NCBI RefSeq assembly: GCF_001279775.1
Contig: NZ_LGDG01000235.1
Coordinates: 1-64,000 of the forward strand
DNA: 64,000 nt
Source of the DNA: Streptomyces sp. MMG1533
GTDB lineage: Bacteria; Actinomycetota; Actinomycetes; Streptomycetales; Streptomycetaceae
Direction: 5' to 3'
Shown: piece by piece, positions 17,101 through 25,200 of the stretch
Layout: each line of letters opens with the position of its first letter
How positions within the stretch are numbered: the stretch's first letter is position 1
Position numbers and translations under genes: made by a program
Notes under the pieces: generated by a model
Databases searched by the model: none
What the model was told of the DNA's origin: nothing
Seen by the model: only the letters and a program-made list of their open reading frames with translations

Positions 17101-18021
17101 GCTCTGCCTCCGAGCCGCAGCTCCTACGGCATCAGCAGCAAGCCTTTGGGGGACCGGGCCTTCCAGCTCCAACTGGAGAATCTCAAGGCACAGATGGAGT
17201 ATCTGGCCGAGCTTCTCGAGCAGCGACAGTCGGCCGAGGGGGAGCCGCCGTTGCCGCCCACTGTTCTGCCACCCTTCGCGGACGGTCCTCTCGCCTACAG
17301 CTTCAAGGCGTCGTACATCAAGGACTCGACGCCCGCCGGAACAGAGGCCGAGAACCGGACCGGTGCCCTTCCCGAAGGATGGAACGCCGTGCCGACCGCG
17401 AACGACGAGCGGAAGAACAACTGGGTGCGTATGCATATGCTCCCGGCCCGGCTCGGCGGTCACGCCTCCACGTCCAACCTCGTCCCCGCACGCAAGATCA
17501 ACAACAATGACGCGGCCAACGTGGTGGAACATCCGGCCGCGCGTTCTCTGGGGCACGTGATCAAGGGGGTCGGCCCCACGAGAGAAAAGGAGAGGATGAT
17601 TTGGTACGACGTGGATATCTCGTACTGGCCGACTCATGCAGGATTCCCCAAAAACGTGAACGTGACCTGGGGTGGTTACCGGGTCGAGAATCACCAGTGG
17701 ATTCGGGAGAGGAACTCCAAGGGTAGCTGGCCAGGGAAGTTCGATCCGCCAGGCAAGCCCTCCACGATCAATGTCAACACGGCGGCCGCCCCCACCATCA
17801 GGGCGGCAACGGGTATCAGTCCACACTTCGCGGAAGCCATCGTGAAGATTCGGGACACAGGAGTCGTCTTCAATAGGTTCTCGGAGCTCAGGCGCGCTCT
17901 GCAGGCGAGGCTGGACCTCGGTGGAGCGGGTGGGGTGGCCTCCGGGAGTGTCAATGAGAACCGCACAGCGGCCATCAAGCAACTCAAGGATGCCGAGCAC
18001 ATGCTGCGGTACACGGACTGA
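11152..18021 (+). CDS. Giant DUF4157 CIS cargo protein / putative polymorphic toxin
   Basis: The product has 2289 residues. Residues about 40-118 form a DUF4157 domain with metallopeptidase-like HELLH (109-113); this domain marks CIS-loaded cargo. Next come a Glu/Ala/Pro/Gly-rich disordered stretch (about 230-960), a Lys/Asp/Glu-rich coiled coil (about 1147-1380), two hydrophobic helical stretches (about 1383-1443 and 1513-1613), and an Arg/Asp-rich basic low-complexity region (about 1620-1900). The C-terminal tip (about 2043-2289) carries HMLPARLGG...SNLVPARKINN, like the GHL..LGG..NLVP core of non-specific endonuclease-type toxins, then a ComEA-like helix-hairpin-helix (NVNTAAAPTIRAATGIS, about 2206-2250). 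The tip is visibly less GC-rich than the body. The nuclease role is inferred from motif resemblance. A coupled start overlaps the preceding gene, and a possible immunity gene follows. Confidence 0.85.
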   Translation: MNPQSQDARSEQTAEERRRKRKERTAKSRTPEPKDIVSGAGQPLDPGVRRDLEDRLGHDLSRVRLHTGRDAGHLTDLLGADAVAVGQDVFFAEGTFKPGTDEGRRLLAHELLHTVQNPHGLGTLRVGRELGAVSLPQQAIEREAESAAQDLVRGEAEARPATADVEQGQATPGWLRYATVDADRRRMEQLDPATVVDRLTNGVLRSLRGDPEDRSGRVRLQLARMAPQVQDIVLERLEQRLPTPVLDHLLEVVQETEEAGPLPWEAAAAPPAVPGAGEEVEEERRRASAEEQQEAGERTDAPRDGDGGREADGRTGPGGRRDEETEGAEGAGDSKDAEDAAGQENAPGEKGAAREREASAGQQQERSQERQEDRNASGQDAQKDAADEREGAADAETEQKEQDRSDERKAQEETEGAQDEATPEPEKQAGEQEPRQSEGTGGSEVASRQATAPGAVDRSGAEPGERTRTGGDAAPARAAGDPSNEEDAGDEPLGLESVAEDDAEAPDAEPDEQDGTGAVPDIDLVGATPAAKNPTLVEQRKKDPARPMSPRSVDGSAIPSGPEQGERASDTSRGADSNAAENDSEDQDPFAALSAEQDSGAGEESGAGSELRAGGEATTAPLAESADRDWDRKHTEARREDADARRRDEEAPTADGAPGGTAAPGPGPGETAAPGQLDKAGEDARKQETGTSSSVSAASATDGRRGGTEEQGGGRGTDTAGSAQQKQSKQTGAGPQESTGRGGDASGQGDSAPEPAPETGAPDVTEGRGPATSAGPESGPDRVSTPGPAAAPKLAPGNGPSPQSAGPEAATNAPKAAGAPAAGASTGSRARPTGSRRQAARKVAKSVRRGGGGGGGTASAPAPVRSGGQSGGRPAPAAGAKPKKEAPAPDVSNATPESGLATAGSLKPHQALETLRGVDGAVGRSVEKERSTLRKAPPTTQRPSGSPRTVPGGPTPAAPGTYTNAKVARTEAAAGKTPEITGDQKPEGEVPGANVPEPSWWDIAVTIGAQLFGKLLKEILPLDDLIDSILGLPTQDEGLQKAKVGDAPRLPLENDSDPQRTDEQSGKLDERKRELHQAGRDDAARPMGEDQLYPDVPKETLTGKVTAGKKGAKASGPRSVSGGVPIESASAVAEHDRGPQIQAGFAEGRQKMGQERQAKDKKATDDRKQHDEDLKREVDASGKKQADARDKGRSDISDSRDKWRKEQDDKVGEIDDKKGKKYDTVRKDIKKKEEDTDKDVDKRTEDDNKKIETEQTNAEQEAEKKQNEGKDDADNWLEEAIEKLKEFFETLKNAIKSVFEKARQIVTDLIDKFKQQVFKLIDDARNWVIDQINTFADALIALGDELLADYPAMRDKWRNTIDGARDWAVQKVNEFADALKEVAGKLLDGLCGALLAGLDMLETGLLAAVDVAESVTVGALEFGAAVVAGLGEWAAIFNDIVSDPGDWISKAGAAAETGAKEHLFNEIKTAVKAWFNQKVQEIIGVPMEDFQELISGGVTVEQMAQMAWDEALPQLPVIIGVMVVEKVVAKLIPGAGWVMAVIDALQTAWGALSEILAAFGLFMDFLKSVKSGNGALPFAKAVAAGVVALLELVYTFLIEGVSRFMGKVAERLGDMLKNLRTKKNRPGQPDTPDQPSTPNKPKDEKPKDDKGNEEKPKDDDPAATDKRADRPAPRKPSPNKTSRPRSTPRPGKRSSPEKKQRPSHTTRPKKRRDDDERREDGREVNAARKRMRDAERTTHDKDRDGRTDTTRRGPARDTLRPDRRRPDRRDDRDRDHDPKDRRPGRRRTDDRRRDDDRRWDNDRKDDRRHDTDKDRRPGDRPRRRPLKRARQTVKSAVNRARRAAGRLFGKARRGIGSRLNDRLRRLRDQWRRRQERSRDRDRDRSRTRDRDRQREQEGRRDYDLPHVRFRTTDGDPHTLLFKGKGKSADLATRSRLQDIQGYFDGWRKEIAELKDSAPALWARQDQALKASKDQHTVVESGQDALPPSRSSYGISSKPLGDRAFQLQLENLKAQMEYLAELLEQRQSAEGEPPLPPTVLPPFADGPLAYSFKASYIKDSTPAGTEAENRTGALPEGWNAVPTANDERKNNWVRMHMLPARLGGHASTSNLVPARKINNNDAANVVEHPAARSLGHVIKGVGPTREKERMIWYDVDISYWPTHAGFPKNVNVTWGGYRVENHQWIRERNSKGSWPGKFDPPGKPSTINVNTAAAPTIRAATGISPHFAEAIVKIRDTGVVFNRFSELRRALQARLDLGGAGGVASGSVNENRTAAIKQLKDAEHMLRYTD

Positions 18022-18061
18022 ACCGGCCCTGCTTGACGCACGTCTTGGAAATCGAGGAGAA

Positions 18062-18745
18062 ATGACAGATCTGACGCCCTACGAACACAGTTGGGTCGGC
18101 CTGCTCGGCGAGTTGCGAGCCTGTGCCGCGCTTCAGGTGTCCCGGGCCGAGCAGGGGCCTGTGAGTCAGGTTTTCGGAGACGCTGCGACAGAGTTCGCCA
18201 ATTTGGAGGAATTCGAGGGAATCTCGCTGGATCCGGCCCTGCAGGGGTGTTACTTCCGGTTCATCTCGATGGCCGCCGCCTGGGAGGTCGCCGAATCGGA
18301 GTCCCCCATCGCCGGTGAATTCGACGTCGCGCACATCTCCGACGTGCTGAGCGGGAATCCCCCCGAACTGGGCTGGCCGAATCCCACCCCTGCCGAACGT
18401 GAACTGCTTTCCCAGTTGCGGGGTTTTGACGGAACCACGATGACCGGAGTCGGCCACCTCACCGCGCTGAGAGTCCAACCCGGTGTCGGGAACCCCGAGT
18501 TGTGGTTCGACACCGGCCCACTCGGTGTGCACCGGATGGACATCGACTACTGCGCGTATCTGGATGCCCTGCGCGTGACGAAGGGAACCTTCGGCTGGCA
18601 GTACCTCTTCACGGAGGTCTCCTTGGCCCGGGAGGACCACGAGAGCACCGCGCAGAGGCTGACGGGAATGCTCGATCTCTTCCCCCGTCTCTTTCCCGCA
18701 CACGACTACTCGGACCTGCGGGCCCGTCTGGAGGCCCGCCTGTGA
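18062..18745 (+). CDS. Candidate immunity protein for the DUF4157 toxin
   Basis: The 227-residue soluble protein has no signal peptide or membrane helix. I do not recognise the family with certainty. The C-terminal half (ELWFDTG...YLDALRVTKGTFGWQYLF) recalls SUKH-like immunity folds. It starts at ATG 18062 behind GAGGAG, 40 bp after the toxin stop, and shares the lower GC of the toxin tip. The following CIS structural gene starts inside its stop codon (GTGA), so it has been placed within the operon. Position directly behind the toxin tip is the main argument for immunity. Confidence 0.6.
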   Translation: MTDLTPYEHSWVGLLGELRACAALQVSRAEQGPVSQVFGDAATEFANLEEFEGISLDPALQGCYFRFISMAAAWEVAESESPIAGEFDVAHISDVLSGNPPELGWPNPTPAERELLSQLRGFDGTTMTGVGHLTALRVQPGVGNPELWFDTGPLGVHRMDIDYCAYLDALRVTKGTFGWQYLFTEVSLAREDHESTAQRLTGMLDLFPRLFPAHDYSDLRARLEARL

Positions 18746-19428
18746 CCCGCTACGCCGACATCCCCAAACCCATCCGCTCCGGAATAGTCGTGGTCAACCC
18801 CGACACCGGCACCCCCCAGCGGATCATCGTCCTGCAGTTCAACCCGGACACCCTGGAACGCAGCGTGAGCCCCCAGTCCGCCGGCGACAGCGGCGACTCC
18901 GGAGGCGGCGGCACCGGCAGTGGCGACAGGAACGAAGCGCTCCGCCTCAAGGGCCCCGCCCAGGAGACCTGGAAGTTCACCGCCGAGATCGACGCCACCG
19001 ACCAGTTCGAGATCGCGGCGCCCGACGGGATCCACCCGCAGCTCGCGACCCTCGAAATGCTCGTGCAGCCGACGACCGCCCAACTGCGCGCAGCGACCCG
19101 GCTGTCGCAGAAGGGCGCCATCGAGATCAGCCCGATCGAGATGCCGTTGACGCTGTTCACCTGGGGCAGCAAGCGGGTCATGCCAGTCCGGCTGACCGAA
19201 CTGTCCGTCAACGAGTCGGCGTTCGACGTGAACCTCAACCCGATCCGGGCATCCCTCAGCATCGGCATGAAGATCCTGACCGTCAGCGACCTGCCCGCCG
19301 GACACCGCGGCGCCGACCTCTACATGGCGCACCTCGCGCAGAAGGAACGGCTCGCCGCGGCGGCCCGGGGCGGCAGCCTCGGCTCGCTCGGGCTCGCCGG
19401 AACGAACGCCGTGATCGGAAGGGGCTGA
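18742..19428 (+). CDS. CIS tube-domain baseplate protein (N-terminal half of an Afp7-like protein)
   Basis: A 228-residue protein with the pattern IIVLQFNPDTLERS near the N-terminus and ETWKFTAEIDATDQF in the middle. This is typical of the domain that in Afp7/Pvc7 precedes a LysM motif and contacts the end of the inner tube. Here the LysM part is a separate gene immediately downstream. GTG 18742 has GGAGG (18730-18734) and overlaps the preceding stop. A Gly/Ser-rich loop lies at about residues 45-65. Confidence 0.8.
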   Translation: MTRYADIPKPIRSGIVVVNPDTGTPQRIIVLQFNPDTLERSVSPQSAGDSGDSGGGGTGSGDRNEALRLKGPAQETWKFTAEIDATDQFEIAAPDGIHPQLATLEMLVQPTTAQLRAATRLSQKGAIEISPIEMPLTLFTWGSKRVMPVRLTELSVNESAFDVNLNPIRASLSIGMKILTVSDLPAGHRGADLYMAHLAQKERLAAAARGGSLGSLGLAGTNAVIGRG

Positions 19429-19438
19429 GCAGCACACC

Positions 19439-19816
19439 ATGGCCGACATCGAGCCCTACGAGAGCGCCCTCGACGCGATACCGGGCGCCCACCCCTACCC
19501 GCGCACCAGCCGCTACCACGACGCCGAGATCGGCATCCACCGGCAGCCCGACGGGACCGAGGTCCGGTACACCAAGCGGCGGTTGCTGCCCCCGCTCGAC
19601 CAGCTCGACGACGAGACCCAGCCGCACACCGTCGGCGCCGGCGAGCGCCCCGACCTGCTCGCCCAGCGCTACTTCGGCGACCCCGGCCAGTGGTGGCAGA
19701 TCGCCGACGCCAACCCCGTACTCGATCCACGGGAGTTGACGGACGAGGCCGGGCGCGTCATCGACATCCCGCTCGCCGGTGGCTTCCCCGGCGGCAGGGG
19801 AGACCGGCGTGTTTGA
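19439..19816 (+). CDS. LysM-domain baseplate protein
   Basis: A 125-residue protein with a C-terminal LysM-like domain: HTVGAGERPDLLAQRYFGDPGQWWQIADANPVLDP in two parts, HTVGAGERPDLLAQ and WWQIADANPVLDP. In phage P2 (gpX), T4 gp53 and Afp7/Pvc7 this domain stabilises the hub or wedge rather than binding peptidoglycan. It stands alone here, with the tube-domain partner just upstream. The end overlaps the gp27-like gene by 8 bp. Confidence 0.88.
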   Translation: MADIEPYESALDAIPGAHPYPRTSRYHDAEIGIHRQPDGTEVRYTKRRLLPPLDQLDDETQPHTVGAGERPDLLAQRYFGDPGQWWQIADANPVLDPRELTDEAGRVIDIPLAGGFPGGRGDRRV

Positions 19817-20948
19817 TCTGCCAGTCGGGCAAGGCCCCGTCCACATCACGCTCCTCATGGGGCCCAAGCTCGCCCGGCCGGTCCCGGCCGAGGTCACCGA
19901 GGCATTGCTGTCCGCCCAGATCACCGCCACGGCGGGGGAGCGGAGCGGTTTCCAGCTCGCCTTCGACCTCACCAAGAACGGGCTCATCAGCCGGCGGCTG
20001 CTGCCCGAGGGGTTCTTCGATCCCAAGACCCGGATCATCGTCACCGTCGCGGTCAAGGGCACCCCCGACGTGCTCTTCGACGGCCTGATCGTGCGGCACG
20101 AGGTCGGCGCCAGCAACCAGCCCGGCCACTCCACCCTCACCGTCACCGGCGAGGACCTCACCCTCCTCATGGACCTGGAGGAGCGCACCGCCCGGTACCC
20201 GAACCTCCCGCCCTCCGAGCGCGTCCTCGACATCCTGCGCCGGTACTCCGACTACGGCATCCGGCCCGACGTCTACACCGAGAAGATCACCCAGCCCCCG
20301 CACCAGGACCTCCGCGTGCACTACCAGACGGGCACCGACCTCCAGTACGTCACCGAGCTCGCCCGCGCCAACGGCTACACCTTCTACCTGGAGCCCGGTC
20401 CGGGGCCCGGCCGGTCCTCCGCCCGTTGGGGCCCGGAGGTCCGCCTCGGCATCCGCCAGCACGCCCTCAACGTCAACATGGACGCCAACTCGACCGTGGA
20501 CCAGCTGACGTTCGCCTACGACGGGACCGCGCGGGAAGAGCCGCAGGCCCGTTGGCAGGACCCGGGAACCCGGCAGTCCACCCTCCTTCCGCAACCGCCG
20601 ATCAGCCCCCTGCGCCCGCCCCTGGGCAGACGGCCCACCCCGGCCCTCAAACGCAGGACCCTGTCCGGCACCGCCAAGCAACAGCGCGAACAGGCCGAGG
20701 CCGAGCTTCTCGCCCGCGCCGCGGTCTCCGCCGACGTCGTCTCCGGCTCCGGCTCGCTCGACGTCAACCGGCACGGCTACATCCTGCAGCCGCGCCAGCT
20801 CGTCGGCGTACGCGGCTCGGGACGGGCGTACGACGGCGACTACTACGTCAAGTCCGTCACGCACAACCTGCGCCCGGGCTCGTACCAGCAGAACTTCACC
20901 CTCTCACGAGAGGGCCTCGAAGCCCGCAGCGACTACGTACGGCCGTAG
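19809..20948 (+). CDS. gp27-like baseplate hub protein (phage D protein / VgrG N-terminal type)
   Basis: A 379-residue protein resembling phage late-control gene D and VgrG N-terminal domains. It shows the conserved VTGEDLTLLMDLEER and the segment YVTELARANGYTFYLEPG. Trimers form the hub that adapts the six-fold tube to the three-fold spike. GTG 19809 has AGGGGAG just upstream; the frame is open for ten codons further back without a better start. The matching OB-fold spike part is a separate gene 33 bp downstream, so this VgrG is split as in T4 gp27/gp5. Confidence 0.88.
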   Translation: MFDLPVGQGPVHITLLMGPKLARPVPAEVTEALLSAQITATAGERSGFQLAFDLTKNGLISRRLLPEGFFDPKTRIIVTVAVKGTPDVLFDGLIVRHEVGASNQPGHSTLTVTGEDLTLLMDLEERTARYPNLPPSERVLDILRRYSDYGIRPDVYTEKITQPPHQDLRVHYQTGTDLQYVTELARANGYTFYLEPGPGPGRSSARWGPEVRLGIRQHALNVNMDANSTVDQLTFAYDGTAREEPQARWQDPGTRQSTLLPQPPISPLRPPLGRRPTPALKRRTLSGTAKQQREQAEAELLARAAVSADVVSGSGSLDVNRHGYILQPRQLVGVRGSGRAYDGDYYVKSVTHNLRPGSYQQNFTLSREGLEARSDYVRP

Positions 20949-20981
20949 CACCAACTCACCCATCAACAGGAGCAGTTCAGC

Positions 20982-21518
20982 ATGGCGGCACCCAGCAATC
21001 GCTACCTCGGCAAGTTCCGCGGCCGGGTCGTGAACAACGACGACCCGCTGCGCATCGGCCGTGTCACCGTCGAGGTCCCGGACGTCCTCGGCGACGAGCC
21101 GTCGACGTGGGCGCTGCCCTGCCTGCCGTTCACCGGGCCCGAGTCGGGACAGTTCGTGGTGCCGCCGCCCGGCGCGGGCGTCTGGGTGGAGTTCGAGCAG
21201 GGGGATCCCAGCTTCCCGGTGTGGACGGGGTGCTGGTACGGCGCCGCCGAGGAGCTGCCGCCCGACGCGCGTCGCGAACTGCAGGCGAACTCGCCGAACA
21301 AGCCGGTCGTCGTGCAGACACCGCAGGCCCACAAGATCGTCATGAACGACACCGCCGGTGCCGAACAGGGAATCCTGCTCCAGGCCCAGGGCGGCGCCTA
21401 CATCCGCATCACCAAGGAAGCCGTGGTCATCGCGACCGGCGCGGGCGCCGAGATCGTCCTGCGTGGCAGGGAAGTGACCATCAACGAGGGCCAGTTGACC
21501 GTGCTCTCGAAGCGATAG
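20982..21518 (+). CDS. Spike protein, gp5/VgrG OB-fold type
   Basis: A 178-residue protein with an N-terminal OB-fold (about residues 8-90; YLGKFRGRVVNNDDPLRIGR and VPPPGAGVWVEFEQGD) as in phage baseplate assembly protein V and gp5, then a short beta-repetitive C-terminus that probably forms the triple-stranded spike. No lysozyme domain is inserted, unlike T4 gp5. AGGAG precedes ATG 20982. The PAAR tip gene follows. Confidence 0.9.
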   Translation: MAAPSNRYLGKFRGRVVNNDDPLRIGRVTVEVPDVLGDEPSTWALPCLPFTGPESGQFVVPPPGAGVWVEFEQGDPSFPVWTGCWYGAAEELPPDARRELQANSPNKPVVVQTPQAHKIVMNDTAGAEQGILLQAQGGAYIRITKEAVVIATGAGAEIVLRGREVTINEGQLTVLSKR

Positions 21519-21537
21519 AAGACGGGGGAGAACAGAA

Positions 21538-21873
21538 GTGCCCGGGAGTCTGCTCGATGCCGGCGCCGTGATCGGCTGCCCGCACGGCGGCCGTGTCACC
21601 GCCGCCACCACGCCCTCCGGCGGCGTGCTCAGCCAAGGGGTCGCCGTCGCCACGGCCGCGCACGGCTATGTCGTCACCGGCTGCCCCCACACCGTCGGCG
21701 GTGTGCCCACGCCCTGTGTCTCGGTCCGCTGGACGGCCGACGGCACCGGCGTCACGGTCGGCGGCGCACCCGTCCTGCTCGACACCTCCGCGGCCCAGTG
21801 CCTCACGGCGGCCTTCGTGCCGCAGGGCCCGCCCGTCGTCCAGGCCGCACAGCGAAAGGTCACCGTCCGATGA
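21538..21873 (+). CDS. PAAR-like spike tip protein
   Basis: The 111-residue product is Gly/Ala/Val-rich with repeated cysteine-histidine pairs (IGCPHGG, TGCPHT) and TPC. This fits PAAR-like and DUF4280-type proteins that sharpen the spike and bind a metal ion near the apex. GTG 21538 follows GGGGGAGAACAG. The stop overlaps the gp25 start (ATGA), the usual order of spike tip then wedge genes in CIS loci. Confidence 0.88.
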   Translation: MPGSLLDAGAVIGCPHGGRVTAATTPSGGVLSQGVAVATAAHGYVVTGCPHTVGGVPTPCVSVRWTADGTGVTVGGAPVLLDTSAAQCLTAAFVPQGPPVVQAAQRKVTVR

Positions 21874-22271
21874 GCCGCCAGACGAGCGCGCGTGGCACCC
21901 GCCCACGCTCCGACATCGCGTTCCCCTTCCATGCCGACCGCCGGGGACGCACCGCGCACGCCATCCACGCCGAGCACGTCCACGACCTGGTCGAACAACT
22001 GCTGTTCACCAGCCCCGGCGAGCGCGTGATGCGTCCCGACTTCGGCTGCGGACTGCTCGACCTGGTCTTCGCCCCGAACAGCCCCGAGCTCGTCAGCACC
22101 CTCGAACTCTCCGTCCAGGCCGCGCTGCAGCGCTGGCTCGGCGACCTCATCGAGGTGGTCGCCCTCGACATCGAGAGCGCGGAGAACGCCGTGCGCGTCC
22201 ACCTGTCGTACGCCGTCCGGGCCACCGGCACCGTGCGCGAGGACGTCTTCGAAGGGAGGGCCGCCGCATGA
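21870..22271 (+). CDS. gp25-like baseplate wedge protein
   Basis: A 133-residue protein of the gp25/lysozyme-like wedge family, with the conserved segment LFTSPGERVMRPDFGCGL. gp25 initiates sheath assembly by providing the sheath-like interlocking strands at the baseplate. ATG 21870 overlaps the PAAR stop and the end overlaps the next gene by 4 bp, so production is coupled to its neighbours. Confidence 0.92.
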   Translation: MSRQTSARGTRPRSDIAFPFHADRRGRTAHAIHAEHVHDLVEQLLFTSPGERVMRPDFGCGLLDLVFAPNSPELVSTLELSVQAALQRWLGDLIEVVALDIESAENAVRVHLSYAVRATGTVREDVFEGRAAA

Positions 22272-25200
22272 CGAACACCACGACCTCCCGGCGGGCCAAG
22301 GTAAGGGCGGCCCAGCTCAACGGAGTCGACGCCGTCGAGGTGAGCGACGACGGGCTGCTGCTCACCGTCACCTTCCTCGGCAAGGCCCCGCACGGCCTCG
22401 GCGCCGAGAACGTCCGCATCGACGGCGGCCGCCGCGTCACCGGCATCACCGCCGTCGACGTCAGCGTCGAGCGCGAGGAGGACCCCGAGCTCGACGACCT
22501 GCTCCACGTCACCCTCGACCGGGCCGGCGACACCTCCCGCTACCGGCTCTCGCTCGTCGAGACCGACCCGTACGGACGCCCCGGCACCGCCCCCTTCCGC
22601 GGCTTCGACCAGCGCTACCACAGCGCGGCCTTCGCCTTCCGGCCCGACTGCCCGACGCCCTTCGACTGCAAGGACGAGCGTCCCGAGGAGCCTGCCTTCC
22701 CGGACGCGCCGGTCGTCGACTACACGGCCCGCGACTACGACACCATCCGCAAGCTGCTCCTCGACCGGCTCGCGCTCACCACCCCCGACTGGGCCGAGCG
22801 CAACCCGGCCGACCTGGGCACGACCCTCGTCGAGCTGCTCGCGTACACGGGCGACCAGATCAGCCACCACCAGGACGCGGTCGCCACCGAGGCCTACCTC
22901 GACACCGCGCGCCGCCGGGTCTCCGTACGACGGCACGTCCGGCTCATCGACTACGCGATGCACGACGGCTGCACCGCGCGGGCGTACGTCGCCGTCGAGA
23001 CCGCCGGCGACCACACGCTCGCCCCGGGCACCTACCGCTTCGCCTCCGTCGACGTCCGCACCCTCGACCCGCACGACCGCCCCGAACCCGGCACGGTCGT
23101 CGACGAGAACGAACTCGCCGACCTGGACGAGCGCGGCTCGGTGGAGGTCTTCGAACCGGTCGTCGCCGCCGATCCGTTGGAGCTTCGGGTCGCGCACAAC
23201 GCGATCCGCCTGTGGTCGTGGGGCGGCGAGGTGTGCACCCTGCCCGAGGGGGCCACCTCCGCCACCCTGCGCGACGAGTGGGACGACCCGGAGACCTGCC
23301 GGGACCGTCGGCTCGCACTCGGGCCGGGCGACGTGCTGATCCTGGAGGAGGTGAAGGGGCCCCGCACCGGCACGTCCGGCGACGCCGACCCCGCCCACCG
23401 CCAGGCCGTGCGCCTCACCTCCGTCCTCCCGGGCCTCGACCGCATCGAGGACCAGCCGGTCCTCGAGGTCACCTGGGCCGCCGAGGACGCGCTGCGCTTC
23501 CCGCTCTGCCTCACCACCCGCGGCGGACGCGACTGCCTGCCCGTCGAGGACGTGACGCTGGTCCGCGGGAACGTCGTCCTCGTCGACCACGGCCGCACCC
23601 TCACCGGGCTCCCCGAGACGGTCATCGCCCCGCCCGAGCCCGCCGTCGTCGCCCCCTGCGACCCTCCCGCCTTCGGCTGCCACGACCGCGAGGAGGGCAA
23701 CGCGCCGGCCCGGCTCGTCAACTCCCTCACGGACCGGGCCGAGTCGGGCCAGGCACTCGCTCCGGACGACGTCCGCGAGCTGTTCGAGGTGGTCGGCGAG
23801 GCGGCGACCGTACGCGCCGGACTCGGCCTGGAGCGGGCGGGACAGCGGCACGAGCGTGTGGTCCCCGGCACGGCGTACGCCCAGGCGGCTGCCCTGCGCA
23901 CCCTGCTCGCACAGTCCGTCTACCCCGGGATCCGGCCCCGCTTCCGGCCCGTCCTCGGCCGCTCGCCGGTCGTGCAGGCGGTGCCGTTCCCCGCCCCGGC
24001 CACCGTCGCCGCGGGACAGGCCGAGCGGATCGCCGCCATCCCCGGACGCTTCCGGCAGCGGCTCGTGGAACTGTGGCGCAGCGCCCGCGACCGCGACGGA
24101 CTCGGCGAGGAGGAGATCGCCGAACTCGCCGTCGTCTACGGCCTGAAGGTCCTGGAGCGGATCGAACTGCGCCACCATCCGGTGCGCGCCCTGCGTGAAC
24201 TCCTGCACCGGAACGACCAGTTGCTCGACGGCAAGCTGCGCCGGGTGGAGATCCTCACCGCACGGGCCCGCGCGGGCGCGGTCCTCGACGGCCACATCGC
24301 CTGGGAGATCGCCCACAGTTGGGGCCCGGTGTACGCGGCCGGACTGCACCCCGACGAGCCGGTGCTCCGCGGTTCCGCGACCGCCGCCCTCACCCAGGAC
24401 CCGCGCCGGGCACTGCCCGCCGTACGGCTCCACCACGACGACCTGATCTGGGAACCGCGCCGCGACCTCCTCGACAGCACCTCCCGCGACCGGCACTTCG
24501 TCGGTGAACTGGAGGACGACGGGCGCCTCGCCCTGCGCTTCGGCGACGGCCGGCACGGCGCGAAGCCGACACCGGGGGCCCGTCTCGCCCTGCGCTACCG
24601 CCTCGGCGGCGGCCTCGCGGGCAACGTCGGCGCGGAGGCCGTCAACCACCTGGTCATCCAGAGCGACTGCGAACAGCCGCCCGCCGCCGTCGTCCGCAAC
24701 CCGTTGCCCGCCACCGGCGGCACCGAGCCCGAACCCGTCGAACAGGCACGCCAGTTGGCCCCGCTCGACCTGCGCCGCACCCGGCTGCGCGCGGTCACCG
24801 CCGAGGACTACGCGGCTCTGGCCTCCGCGCTGCCGGGCGTGCAGCGGGCTGCCGCCGAGATCCGCTGGACGGGCAGCGTGCAGGAGGCCCACATCGCGAT
24901 CGACGCGTACGGCAACGGCACGGCCCCGGACCGGCTGCTCGCCTCGGTGGCGCAGTCGCTGGAGGCGTACCGCCGCATCGGCCACGACCTCGTGGTCGGC
25001 CGCGCCCGCCTGATACCGCTCGACATCGCGCTCACCGTGTGCGCCGCGCCCGGTCACCAGCACGGACAGATCTCGGCCGAGCTGTACCGGGTCCTGGGCA
25101 ACGGACGGAACGGCTTCTTCCATCCGGACGCGCTGACCTTCGGCGAACCCGTGCGGCTCAGCCGCCTGGTCGCCGTCGCCGCGGCCGTACCGGGCGTGGA

